From Cladobotryum mycophilum (Eukaryota; Ascomycota; Sordariomycetes; Hypocreales; Hypocreaceae): a DNA stretch of 64,000 bases. Location of the stretch: assembly GCA_036429605.1 (NCBI GenBank), contig JAVFKD010000002.1:744001-808000 (forward strand), written 5' to 3'. The position numbers and the translations under genes were made by a program. The first letter of the stretch is position 1, and each line of letters starts with the position of its first letter. Below the pieces are notes generated by a model. The model ran no database searches, was not told the origin of the DNA, and saw only the letters and a program-made list of their open reading frames with translations. This document shows, piece by piece, positions 35,301 through 45,727 of this stretch.

Positions 35301-36050
35301 ATGGCGGTGAGTGCCTGGGGATCCTCCTCGGGGTCAACAATCATGAGGATAGCACCAATGGCTCGAACAATGTTCATGCGAACTTCTTTGCTCTGGTCAT
35401 CGATGCGAGACTGGAACAGCTGCAAGAGCTGATGGGTGTTGTCGCTGAAGTGCTGAGGGTCCTCCTCAAGCATAGCGTAGAGGACAAAGGAGCCGACCTC
35501 TCGGTAAACGACATTGTCGCTTGTGTTGAGAGGGAGAAGCTGCTTCAAAAAGTCCTCACCCTCACCCTGCTCCATGTCGACACCGACGATGCCAGCAACC
35601 AAACGAGCCAACGAGTGGCGGTTAGGCCCAGAGGTCTCCTTCAGAGTACCCTCCAAGAGGTGTGCGCGAACAAGGGGCTTCTTGTCCTCGGGTGTTCGCT
35701 TCCAGTGCTTGGGCACCAGGCGAAGAGCCTGGACAGAGGCCTGCTGTCGAACCGCAGAGTCCTCATGTGTAAGGGCGATCTCGATGAGCAGCAGAAGAGA
35801 CTCGGGCTGAGAGTAGTAGTTCTTCTGCAGATCAGCAGTCACAGCCTTGACTTGTTCCGTGTTGGCTAGAAGCAAGAAGAAGACAAAATGTTAGTAGGGT
35901 TCACATCAAAGCAAAAATTGCAAAATCTATTGCCCCCACCGCGACAGGGACAGGGACAAGAAGAAATTGTGGTGGTGGTGATAATGATGATGGCAAACAC
36001 GTACGAACTTGGCTGGCCTGCAGCAACTGAGCGAGCTTATCCTTGTCCAT
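32359..36050 (-). CDS. KAP123: importin beta-4 type karyopherin KAP123
   Basis: Nuclear import receptor for ribosomal proteins and histones in yeast. Four exons: 36050-36005, 35865-33555, 33358-32619 and 32561-32359; introns of 139, 196 and 57 nt. All phases fit, giving 1099 residues (yeast Kap123 is 1113). The protein is a HEAT-repeat solenoid. The start MDKDKLAQLLQASQVPNTEQ and the first repeats (KNYYSQPESLLLLIEIALTH) are typical. Further family segments are HALLVGLIHLAEEM-like repeats in the middle and an acidic loop DHDDDDDDADIGSGDEDWDD. The C-terminus is NPGLVQLAGISQ. Ran-GTP binding is expected at the N-terminal repeats. The gene is intact, without frame breaks. The long plus-strand frames over this locus are shadows. 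Confidence 0.95.
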
Positions 36051-36778
36051 CTTGACGATTCACTTGACGGTACAGTGACCAAACCAGGTGAACAAGATGA
36101 TGAAAATGGGACAAGGTGACAAAGGTTGTGTGAAGAAAATTTATTTCTTTTTTGGAGGGGAGAAAAAAATATTGACGTCTCCAACCAGAATGGACTGACT
36201 GCCCCGCTTGTGTCGCGCCGAGGGGTCGAAGTGTCCAGTGAGAAAAATCATAGCAGGGGATCAGTGTAGTAGCGCTAAAAATGACCCCTCCAGAGAGCCC
36301 GGGGCCTGTCTCGTTTAGCGGGCGGGCTGTCTGTTGGCTGGCGCGCGACACAAAAAAATGACTTGAACAAATTTATCCGTTGTGTCAGCCAAATTCAGTT
36401 CTGTGCTGCCGAGGTATAGCCGTTCAGAGAGGAAATGAAAACCTTGCTGTTGGTGGTCATTGCGTCCTGAAGGGCACCTTGCAAAGAACCTTGGAAAGAT
36501 CTGGAACTTCATCCCAAGAGCGAGCATGAGCTGTCATTGGCTGCCATCCAGGTTTTGTGACAGAGCTTCAAATGTCATGTAGATTATTCAATCAATCAAT
36601 TTGTGACAGATGCCACTTCAATTGACACTGTCTTGGAGAAACCATTGCTAGCGCAGAAGAAGTCGACAACCGTGGTGGCTATGCAGCAGAGGAGTTCCCG
36701 AGGCACCCGCAACAGAGCTCGCTTCCCATAACCACAGGCAGATCAGCTGTGTTTGTCCCCCGACTCAAGACTCAACCC
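36051..36778. other. intergenic region, KAP123 promoter side
   Basis: KAP123 leader and promoter, then the 3' flank of the LysM gene. An AATCAATC run lies near 36590. No gene is supported. Confidence 0.5.
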
Positions 36779-37291
36779 TTATTCAGGTAGACAGAGTATA
36801 GATCCCACGATAAGCTTGTCGCAGTTAAGCCATGTGTTTAAGCTCACAAGATCCTCAACGCTAATGTCCTTCTTCTCGGCCACGTCCCAGCAAGTGTCAC
36901 CCTGCTGAACCGTCAGGCTGGATCCGGGACAGACGAAAATATCCTTGGTATCTTCTTGTGGCGTTCGGTATAGAAACCAAAAGAACACAAGCATACACAG
37001 TCCAACCAACACACCAAAGTTCAGAAACGGCATCATGTCATGACGCCATGACGGCTTTCCACGTGGATTATGCTCGGACAGAAACGGAACCGAATCGCCA
37101 GCGTCCTCTACCGAACCGTTGCCGACGTGGGTGAGGAGACCATACTCGCTACCAGGAGCAGACTCCCAGTAGCTTCCATCAGCGTCTTGGAATGTGTAGA
37201 TTTGCGTATCGGCGTCATAGCCAACTCGAGTCATGCCATCAGGAAGGCGTTCCTCATCGAGGCCGGCATCGTGGCGTGATGATCGAGACAT
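36779..37291 (-). CDS. LysM-domain type II membrane protein
   Basis: Single exon, 170 residues from the first ATG at 37291. The N-terminal 86 residues are polar (DGMTRVGYDADTQIYTFQDADG) with basic residues just before one TM helix (about 87-108, FLNFGVLVGLCMLVFFWFLY). The C-terminal 50 residues form a LysM module: FVCPGSSLTVQQGDTCWDVA, then DLVSLNTWLNCDKLIVGSIL, with four Cys. The charge pattern suggests N-in/C-out, putting LysM in the ER lumen or outside the cell. LysM modules bind chitin and related glycans. There is no signal peptide and only one LysM, so this is not a typical secreted LysM effector. Function unknown; perhaps wall- or ER-related. Confidence 0.85.
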   Translation of the reverse strand: MSRSSRHDAGLDEERLPDGMTRVGYDADTQIYTFQDADGSYWESAPGSEYGLLTHVGNGSVEDAGDSVPFLSEHNPRGKPSWRHDMMPFLNFGVLVGLCMLVFFWFLYRTPQEDTKDIFVCPGSSLTVQQGDTCWDVAEKKDISVEDLVSLNTWLNCDKLIVGSILCLPE

Positions 37292-38204
37292 TGAGGTGAT
37301 GGAATTTGATAAAGACAACGTAATGGGATAAAGAGGTATGGTAGATTTAAATTAGGGAGGTCTCTTTCTCAAGTCCAACAAGAAATTTGTGTAAACGGAA
37401 ACATCCGTCTCGCTTGGATGTTCATGTCGAATGAGAGCTGTTGTTGGTTCGACATTGAACAAGAGAGAAGAGGAAAACTGAGAGGCGAAGGGCGAAGTAG
37501 CAGGTCAGGTGCTTGCTGTGGCTTAAAAGGCTTAAAATGAGCCGCACCAGTAGGCTCAGAGGATCGGCGAGAGCTTCAGCGAGCAGCAAGACGCCTTTTT
37601 GTACCTGCTGTTAAGCCACGGTGGACTGTGCACCCTGAAAATTGCGCAACGGTGATGGATCCGCTATCTGCGGGTACTGTCAACGGTACAGGTTTAGCGG
37701 CCTGCCTGTTCTGGACAGGTGCCCACAGCGCTAACAGAGCCCGAAATTAGTGGTCTGAGAGGGCCCGAAAGCTGCAAAGGTTCCTCCAGGGCTGCTCGAC
37801 TGTGGCATCAAACCTCCAACAGCCAATTTACAAACGTTCATCCGCTAACCTACAAACATGCAGATTCACGACTCCAACCAACAACAACCAACACCAACGA
37901 CAACATCTACATACATTAGTCCCCATCACCACCATCATGGTTTCATATCAAACGGAACTAACCCATTACTCGGCAGGGCCGATTTCGAGTCAGAAGCCTG
38001 CCAAATTTTGAACAAGTCGGAGTCATGTGAAGATGTTGCGTTGAGAGAGAGGCGACATCCATATTGCTATTTGGTAGATCATGATTATAAATTTCTGTGT
38101 CTATCCGTGAATTCATTTGGACATCAATGCTTATTCATATATCTACATTACATATCTACATTTTTTCAAGTGTACTCCCAACATCAATTGGCATCTTTGA
38201 AAAC
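37292..38204. other. intergenic region, divergent promoter
   Basis: Between the LysM gene (-) and the Zn2Cys6 gene (+). No coding signal of its own. Short ATG frames near 37858-38100 lack motifs. An earlier exon of the regulator could lie here. Confidence 0.45.
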
Positions 38205-39735
38205 ATGCAAATCCAATCGAGGGTCAGGAAGTGCCCTCGGCTGAGCCACAAGAAATCCAAAACAGGATGCCAACAATGTCGTGGCCGTCGTGTCAAGGTA
38301 AGTCAAGTCTCAACTGTTAGATTATCCCCTGTTGGATTGTCCTTTCTAGACACAACTAACATTGTGTTAGTGTGATGAGGTCCATCCTGTCTGCGTTCGT
38401 GTCTCCTTTCCTAACTTCAGATGCCCCCCATTCTCATGGATGTTCTACTCAGGGTCCTTGTGGTCGTCACAACGTCAAATGTTACTATGATCGTCCGTGC
38501 ATCATCCAAGGCGATCATTTGCCCAAGGAAGGTCGAAAACGGCGTCTGATGGAGATAAACTTGGTGCATCACTATATTGTCGAGACGTGTCAGACCTTTC
38601 CAACCAGCCTGCAGGAACAATTCTCAACCTGGCCTGATAACATTTGGGATTCTCATGTTATCAGGTTAGCCATGGACTACGAACCTCTGCTTTATATGAT
38701 CATGGCAATCACAATTCTCCATGCGGAGGCAACTGGATCCAAGGACCTCTATCTGATGGATGATGCCCTGAAGCTTCGAAGGGGCTACATCGCCGCCATG
38801 GAGAATCAACATCTCACGGCAATCGCCGATATGAAGCGCCTAATTGCCATAGGAAACAATAGAGCAGAGGGAGCGGCTTTTGCTTCTGTGTTGTTCTTGT
38901 ATGATGCATTTGCCGGCATGCGATACCGCCAAAAAGACCTTTCACCCTATCAAGCACCCATCTATTGGCTCCAAACATGCAAGAACCTCCGTGAGATTCT
39001 CAGAGAAGCTGTGGAGCTTGACAAGCCTGATTCGATTATCAACGCAGCTGTTTGGTCAAGTGCCCTCATGGAAGAACCATGCGTTTTGTTTTGCGAGGCA
39101 AACCGATCCAAGTTTCCATATCTGCGGGAAATACGCAGCGATGAAGGACTTGGTGAAGCGGATTATGAATCCTGTTTGACTGTCCTGAGTTGTGTAGGTG
39201 CACTAAAATGTGCCCTCGACATGGGCATCAATGTTCAGGTCCTTTGCCGGAAACTCATGGATCTCCCCGCCCTGTTCCCTTCACACTTCATCGGGCTTCT
39301 GGAGGGGGCAAGCCTCGTGCTCTCGCTATACTAGCGCACTACTTTGCGGTGGCATCAGTCTGCCGCTCGTCATGGATCGTAGGAAGTATACCAGAACAAG
39401 AGGTACGTGCCATAGCTGAACAACTGGGTTCGGGTTGGCAGAGGGAGATGAAATGGCCTTTGGAGGTGATCAAATACTATTATCGACCTGTTATGTACGC
39501 GACGATCAATCCTCAGGCACCAACCTACTATCCCGCACCAGGCTCGGAGGGAAACAGTCATCGTCATCTGATTCTACCCATCCGCACCGGTGGCGCGGTC
39601 AGTCATGCTACATCAATTGAGCAAAAGCGCATGTCTGTCTGTGCAAGACAGTCCATCAGTTCAAATGCAAACGGTTCGGCCGCTTGCTCCACGCCATTGT
39701 GGGATCTCTCCATTTCTGGAAGCCAGGCAGAATGA
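38205..39735 (+). CDS. Zn2Cys6 transcription factor (one apparent frame break)
   Basis: Fungal binuclear zinc-cluster regulator. Exons are 38205-38297, 38371-38394 (24 nt) and 38453-39735, with introns of 73 and 58 nt. Splicing gives GCQQCRGRRVK, CDEVHPVC and GPCGRHNVKC, a perfect C-x2-C-x6-C-x6-C-x2-C-x6-C cluster, which confirms the model. The rest resembles the UPC2-like group of C6 regulators: INLVHHYIVETCQTFP, WDSHVIRLAMDYEPLLYMIMA and HAEATGSKDL. At 39304-39308 (five G) the frame breaks: FIGLLEG must continue as GKPRALAILAHYFA one base out, then runs to 39735 (SWIVGSIPEQEVRAIAEQ, WPLEVIKYYYRP). One missing base explains it. Target genes cannot be told from the neighbours. The first ATG could be further upstream. 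Confidence 0.87.
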
Positions 39736-40329
39736 GAGACATGTGAATTATTAATGCTTCCTATACTCTCTATATGGAATACAAAACCACATGTGATCGT
39801 GGGCTATGCATTTGATGTGGTGACTGACTTGGTGATTTTCTGTATTGGTAGATGGCAGTATTGGTGCCTAGCGATGCAATATCTAGATACGCCTCAAATT
39901 TCAATTGAAAGAAAAATATACCAATCCCAGTGAATTCAGCATCTACTTGAACCAATAAAGATGGATGCGATGCTTCACATGCTGCTGTTATAGGATCCTC
40001 TTACAAGTAATTTGCTTCTGTTTTTAGCGTCGAGTTTCTGAGAGAGGGCAATTATTAATATCCAGACCAATCTAATCCTAATTTGGTAGCTTTGAAAAAT
40101 GAAATGTCAACCCTAACCCCAGACGGTGTTGGTGGTGTGTTGGTGGGGGCGAACCGAAAATTCTGGATCCTCAGACATCTTTTGCAGAAGCCCGTCATTC
40201 CAACTTTTCATCGGACGACCCCGAATCCCTTCAACTTCCCAATCGCCCTTCGCCCGCCCAAGAAGACCGTCTTCTCAATCCGCCTCATCCCCGGTCGTTC
40301 GCCTCTTCTTTCATATTTTAATCACAGTC
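39736..40329. other. intergenic region, TIM17 promoter
   Basis: No gene; 3' flank of the regulator and C/T-rich leader of TIM17. Confidence 0.5.
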
Positions 40330-40939
40330 ATGGATCACGGACGTGACCCCTGCCCCTTTGTCATTCTCAATGACTTTGGTGGTGCATTTGCCATGGGCGT
40401 ACGTTTTTTTTCCCTTTCTTCTTTCGGGTTTACCCCTCTGAAATTTCTCGAGGCCCGGCACACATCTTATCTCGCGCATAGCCGCGGGTTTGGGCCGTCT
40501 TTCGATAAGGGAAACACATGTGAGCTAATCAAGATATACACAGGCCATTGGCGGTACCATCTGGCACGGCATCAAGGGTTTCCGTAACTCTCCCTACGGC
40601 GAGCGACGTATCGGTGCCATCACCGCCATCAAGATGAGAGCGCCCGTCCTCGGCGGCAACTTTGGCGTCTGGGGCGGTCTCTTCTCCTCGTTCGACTGCG
40701 CCGTCAAGGGTATCCGCAAGAAGGAGGATCCCTATAACGCCATCATCGCCGGCTTCTTCACTGGCGGCTCGCTCGCCTTCCGAGGTGGCTACAAGGCCGC
40801 CCGAAACGGTGCCATCAGTTGCGCCATCCTGCTCGCCGTCATTGAAGGCGTCGGCATCGGTCTCTCCAAGATGATGGCTGGATCCACGAAACTCGAACTC
40901 CCCCAGCCTCCGCCCAACGCCGAAGCCGCGGCGCTGTAA
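40330..40939 (+). CDS. TIM17: mitochondrial inner-membrane translocase subunit TIM17
   Basis: Two exons, 40330-40398 and 40544-40939, around a 145-nt intron (GTACGT donor, phase 0), give 154 residues. The N-terminus MDHGRDPCPFVILNDFGGAFAMG has the acidic residues characteristic of Tim17 N-termini. The sequence then continues AIGGTIWHGIKGFRNSP, GGNFGVWGGLFSSFDC, AIIAGFFTGGSLAFRGG and ISCAILLAVIEGVGI. Four TM segments form the Tim17/22/23 fold. With Tim23 it forms the presequence translocase of the inner membrane. Intact gene. Confidence 0.97.
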
Positions 40940-41475
40940 ACAAAAAGAAAAAAAGACAAAAAGAAAAAGAAAACTGATACCCAGTGGGGATGAAACGATT
41001 TAATGAATCGCTATATATATGATGCACTCTCTCAACTCTACCTTTTTTCTTACCACGTTTATTCTTTTTTTTTTTTTTGGTCTTTGTACGGAAATGTTCT
41101 CTTACATTCTACGGGCAGCAAGAGCCTCGAGTCTGGGAAACCTGAACGAAGAACGAGGGAGAAACCAAAACACACTCACACACAAAAAACCACCGATATT
41201 TACGGATAATACACTCGCATACTAACTGGCGTTTCGATACACTATAGACGGAAGGGAGGGTTCTGGGCACTGCGGAACGGGAAGAGTTCGTGGCACTGGA
41301 ATTTTTGAGGGGACTGTGTGGATGAACCCAATGTATGATTACAAAAAGCTGACGGGGACGAGATGGTTGGAAGCGGTCATTTGCAAGACTGAATTCAAGT
41401 CTCAGTCAACAGAGAGAAGGAATTGAACGGAAAATGAAATTCTCAGAATGTTCAGCGCCCCCTCCATTTGTGAAG
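40940..41475. other. convergent 3' region
   Basis: Between TIM17 (+) and the asparaginase gene (-); A- and T-runs near 40940 and 41065. No gene. Confidence 0.5.
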
Positions 41476-42905
41476 TTACAAATCATCCGCTGAGCCGTTG
41501 GACCACACGCTCATGACCGCCTTCCCATCCTCGTCGATCCACGCTCTATACATGCCCCCACAGTTAAAGTCCATCAAGATCTCAGACCTCGCATCTATAG
41601 CATTCCCATCGGAGTCCCGCACAACCGCAGTCTCTATGCCAATCATGCCCCCTCTCCCTCACCGGTTCTCTTCCATCTATCGCCTGCGCTCTTTTGCAGC
41701 TCCCCGCCGGGGCCGGTGATTTGGGTCAATGCCCTGGCGCCAGAGTCGGGTTTCCAGCGTGCTATGGCGGCGACGGAGCGCACGGCGCTGATGCGGAGGA
41801 AGGAATCCCCGTTACCGGTTCCGGAGACGGCGATGGATCTTGTGGTGGTCGTGTTGCCTTGGTGATGTAGGGGGAGTATGTCCATGGTGTTGGGAGGCAG
41901 TCGGCCAGCAGGCCCTTGAGCGGCCCGGCAAAAGCGATGCCTGGACTTGAACCCCTAACAGTGTCTACGAGCCGATCCCATGACGCCTTGCCGGTAGGGT
42001 CACCACTCTCCGTCCACTCTTCCGCCCAGAACCCGGCTCCCACAACGGGTGTGTCGCCGATCCTCCCCGTCAACTTATTCGTCATGCCACCCGTGCTCGT
42101 CGCAGCGCACACCACGCCCTCCTCATCCAACGCCACGGCGCCGACCGTCCCCTGAGATAGATACTCTTCCGGGTCCCAAGTGCCCATCCCCTTCCCCGCT
42201 TTTTCCTTCTCCAGAGCGTTGACGTGTTCGTCCCAGCGCTGCTGCGTGAAAAAGTACGTCGGGTCAACCATCTGGAGACCATATTGCTGTGCCAGCGCCT
42301 CTGCCGCTGCGCCGTGAATTTGCGTATGGCCCTGCGCCGACGGGACATCTACTTCTGCGTGCGCGCCTCCCGGGGCGGAAGAGGTGGTCTTGGGGGCGAG
42401 GTCTTGTTCTCCGTGCTCGAGCATTTTGCGCGCGAGAAGAACCGGATTGCGCACGCGGCGGAGACCCATGACGCCGACACCGCGCTTTATGAAGCCGCGA
42501 GACACCATGACGGAAGCTTCTAGCTCGTTGATACCGTCGCGGGTAAAGACCGCTCCATGGCCGCTATTGAAGAGGGGGTGGTCCTCAAGTAGGGAGACGG
42601 CAAGGGTGGCTATCTCAAGGGCAGAGGGTCGTCTGATGGTGACAGGAGGTATCTTTTCCAAAGAATACTCAGGGGCGATGAAGCTCATATAATCATGGGT
42701 TTTAGACACCTGTTGTATGTGTTAGCAAATGATGGTTATTGCAGGGCGGGGGTTTATTCACAATGGACAAGAGGGCAGAGCGGTATTCCTGGTATTTATC
42801 GGGGGGATAATCTTTACGAAGAATGTTTCCAGCACCGCCATGGATGATGAGACGAGATTTGAATTTGATTGAGGATCCAGAGGTGGGTGGCTTTCCGTAC
42901 TCCAT
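41476..42905 (-). CDS. isoaspartyl peptidase/L-asparaginase, Ntn-hydrolase type (two apparent frame breaks)
   Basis: Plant-type asparaginase/isoaspartyl dipeptidase family. Exons 42905-42762 and 42709-41476 with a 52-nt intron. Exon 1 has SRLIIHGGAGNI; exon 2 has LFNSGHGAVFTRDGINELEA. The autocleavage site is GTVGAVALD, where the Thr becomes the N-terminal nucleophile, followed by ATSTGGMTNKLTGRIGDTP. Two frame breaks follow, each one base short. One is at 41870-41874 (five C on the coding strand), where TYSP must continue as LHHQGN and TRSIAVSGTGNGDSF. The other is at 41648-41652 (five G on the coding strand), where GEGG continues as MIGIETAVVRD and FNCGGMYRAW to the stop at 41476. Corrected length is about 459 residues. 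Cytosolic or vacuolar location cannot be decided. Confidence 0.9.
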
Positions 42906-43655
42906 GATGGGGATGGGATGGGATGAAATGAGATGATCGAGGCCACACGAGTATCGGTCTACGCTGATGGAGTCGTCCCGGCTCGGCCTAGCATAAATGA
43001 ATGGTGTTCCACGTTTTTTATTATGATGTGAAATTTCGTAAAGTAGACAATGATCAGACAAGAAATGGTGGTCTCGACTCTCTTCCTAGGAACTTGATGA
43101 TGAAAGGAGGTTGAGGTCGAGGTGAAGGCCGATGTCGTTCTCCGTGTCTGTGCCACAATGCATACGGTGAGGGGTCTACTGTTATAGATTGATTCGTCCT
43201 ATTTCGTCAACCCAGTACTCCATACTATTACGCTTTTCATCTTGATACGTCACGACTTCAACGTCAACACAACATCAGACAGTCATCACTTCAAATTTCC
43301 ATGAATTTATCTATTATACAGATGTTCTGTACTTATTCTGCTTGTACACAGTGCCCAGAATCCTTCTTCAACCAATGTCAACGATACGGCATAATCCGCA
43401 GTGACAGCATGCATATAATCCAACCTCAATGCCCCTAAGTGACAAAGATAATCCTAAATTTCTTTTTAAATCGGCGTTTCCGAAAAAGGCCTTAGTTCCA
43501 TAACTCCGTTTGTTTCATGTACTGCAAAACCTGTGGTCTGGAAATCCAGTAGTTTGAGAGCCCGTACAAACGCCAATCCTCGCTTTTTTTTCACACAAAA
43601 CCCATATGAACCCGCTAATAGTCAGTCCTTGCTATACCTTTCCCCAGCTATCGCA
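42906..43655. other. intergenic region
   Basis: Promoter of the asparaginase gene and 3' flank of the bZIP gene. No gene is supported. Confidence 0.5.
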
Positions 43656-45727
43656 TCACGCGCTAGCTGAAATCATGCCCGCTGCAATCTTGATGGCCCT
43701 CACGACATCCTTGGCTCGTAGTCCTGGTGATTTTCCTAAACAAACTGACTTGGAGACCATTTCTAAAACAGAAAAGCATTAGCTTAGCCTCTGACATGGC
43801 AGATGATTCGAGTCCAATGTCTCTTACCTTCAATCAATTTGGCTACGTCAATGGTAACCTTGGTCTTATTCCAGTTAGTTGCAGAGGACCACATTTGACC
43901 AAAATCCTGTGCCATGAAAGCGGCTATACCACTTGTAATTCCGCTTCCAGAATCTGCATGTCTATCAAGCATATGCCCAATATTCATGACGTTAGTTGCG
44001 GAACTGCCTCCCAAGGATGAGGCCCCAAAATTGCCAGATATAGATGAGTTGCCAGACCACATATTAGAGATGCCAAATCCAGGGCTAGATGTTCCCAAGC
44101 CCACCCCGCCAAATTGACTATTAGAACTGGCCGTGTTTGATCCAGAACTTGCTTCCGCAGCTCCTCGGAGGTCTTCAATATCAATTTCCGCTTCAACAAA
44201 GTCTGCATGCGGTGGAATATTGATGCCAAGCTTATTCAGAAACTGCTCAACCTCGTTGGAGAGTATAAATTCACCTTCAAAATTTTGGGTAATCAGCCGA
44301 ATCCGCTGCTCGGCTTTGTCATCGATATCCGGTTGAGCTTGAGGACCAAATGTTGCCGAAGACAAATCCAACATATTGGACGATTTACCAAATGCCAGTA
44401 CATTCTGGCCATGACTATCCAAACCACTGAGGCCGAATTGGTTTTCAAGGTATGCCACATCGTCAGCGTCTAGAGATGTGAGGGGCAATTTCCAAGTTGA
44501 TAGGCCTTCGTTCTGCGAGCGTTTTAGTCCCGTAACTAATCGACGTATTATTGATTCTTTGGTCTCGAATAAAAGGCAGAAGCCGAATGTCGCGGCGAAT
44601 CTGTCGGCGGGTGGGTTTGGCATCATTGCCAGCTTGAGGCCACGTTCGAGGGTCGTCCGATGTAGTCGTCGGCCAAAACTACGTTCCTGAAATGCATAAG
44701 ATGCTGGTGAAGGAAGCCTGGGATATGGTGAGTGATTGGACAGCGGTTGCCCAAGATGAAGGTCCTGACTTTGTGATGGTGGTCCCTCGATAGTCTCCAT
44801 AGAAGACAAGAAGGGGAATGTGGCGTTTTCTGGTGTCGCCTGAGCAATCACTTCGTACGTGAGTGAATTCGTTGAGTGGTGGCCATTTTGTAGCGATGAC
44901 GAGAAGCCTGACGCCAAGTTTCCGCCATGTTCCACTCCGTAGCCTGTCTGCGAGTCGTGATTTGCCGGACTTAATGATACGCCGACATCGCTCGAGTTAC
45001 CAATGTGGCTTGTGCGATCCAAAGATCTCGAGGTGGGTTCGTCGCTGTCGGGGCTCAGAGCACCGTTGCTGGCGCGAGAGGTGTTGGCAAGGCGGAAAAT
45101 CTTATCGGCGATGGACTTGAGGCGAGGTGCTACCTGTGGTGCTAAGTCGAGAATTCCTTCTGAGAGCAGGATGTTGTAAAACGTCGAGAACTCCTTGGCC
45201 ATGACGTCTGATACTTGCTCCTTTTCTTTGACCTTTTGTTCGAGTGTTGTAATTGCTGTATCCTTGCGATGTCGATAAGCCCGCTGGGCGAGGCGAATTT
45301 GCGTGCGACGGCGCTGCAATAGTGTTAGAACACGTTCGTATTTCGCTCTATTTATTACGCTTGACAACGGCAGGTATCAAAGATAAGACATTTTGAAATC
45401 GAGGACCTATGGATGGCGAGAAGTTGATGCGTATAGAGCATGAGATAGACTCACATCAGCGGCAGTTTCATCCTTGGTATCCAACCGCGGCCGTCCTCTT
45501 GATCTCTTCGCCTTTACCTCGTCGTCTCCATCATCGTCTTCACGATCTACTGGAGCCCGGCGTTTTCCAGCGGCGGAACCATTGGTGTCCGCTGCATGGT
45601 TCGATAAGGGTTGGGACTTTGGAGGTCGATACGTCGGTCCGCCTTTATACTCTTCTGCATTGAGAATTGAGATCTCACTCTGTATGGACGGCGCCGGGCG
45701 CCCGTCGCCTCTCGATCGTAGGCTCAT
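43656..45727 (-). CDS. fungal bZIP transcription factor with atypical basic region
   Basis: Three exons, 45727-45455, 45313-43828 and 43762-43656 (introns 140 and 65 nt), give 621 residues with all phases matching. Near residues 70-90 is a basic nuclear-type stretch, KRSRGRPRLDTKDE. Exon 2 opens with the basic region RRRTQIRLAQRAYRHRKD, followed by a leucine-zipper-like helix TLEQKVKEKEQVSDVMAKE and a FYNILLSEGIL segment. The invariant Asn of the bZIP signature (NxxAQ) is Ile here, as I recall from one Pezizomycotina subgroup. The central part is Ser/Gly-rich. The C-terminal exon encodes EEMVSKSVCLGKSPGLRAKD with a conserved-looking Cys. A nuclear regulator of unknown target; it shares a promoter region with the divergent kinase. 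Confidence 0.88.

Noticed and set aside
34853..35869. 338-codon open frame opposite KAP123
   Set aside because: A shadow of the KAP123 coding exon; no start context or family signature.
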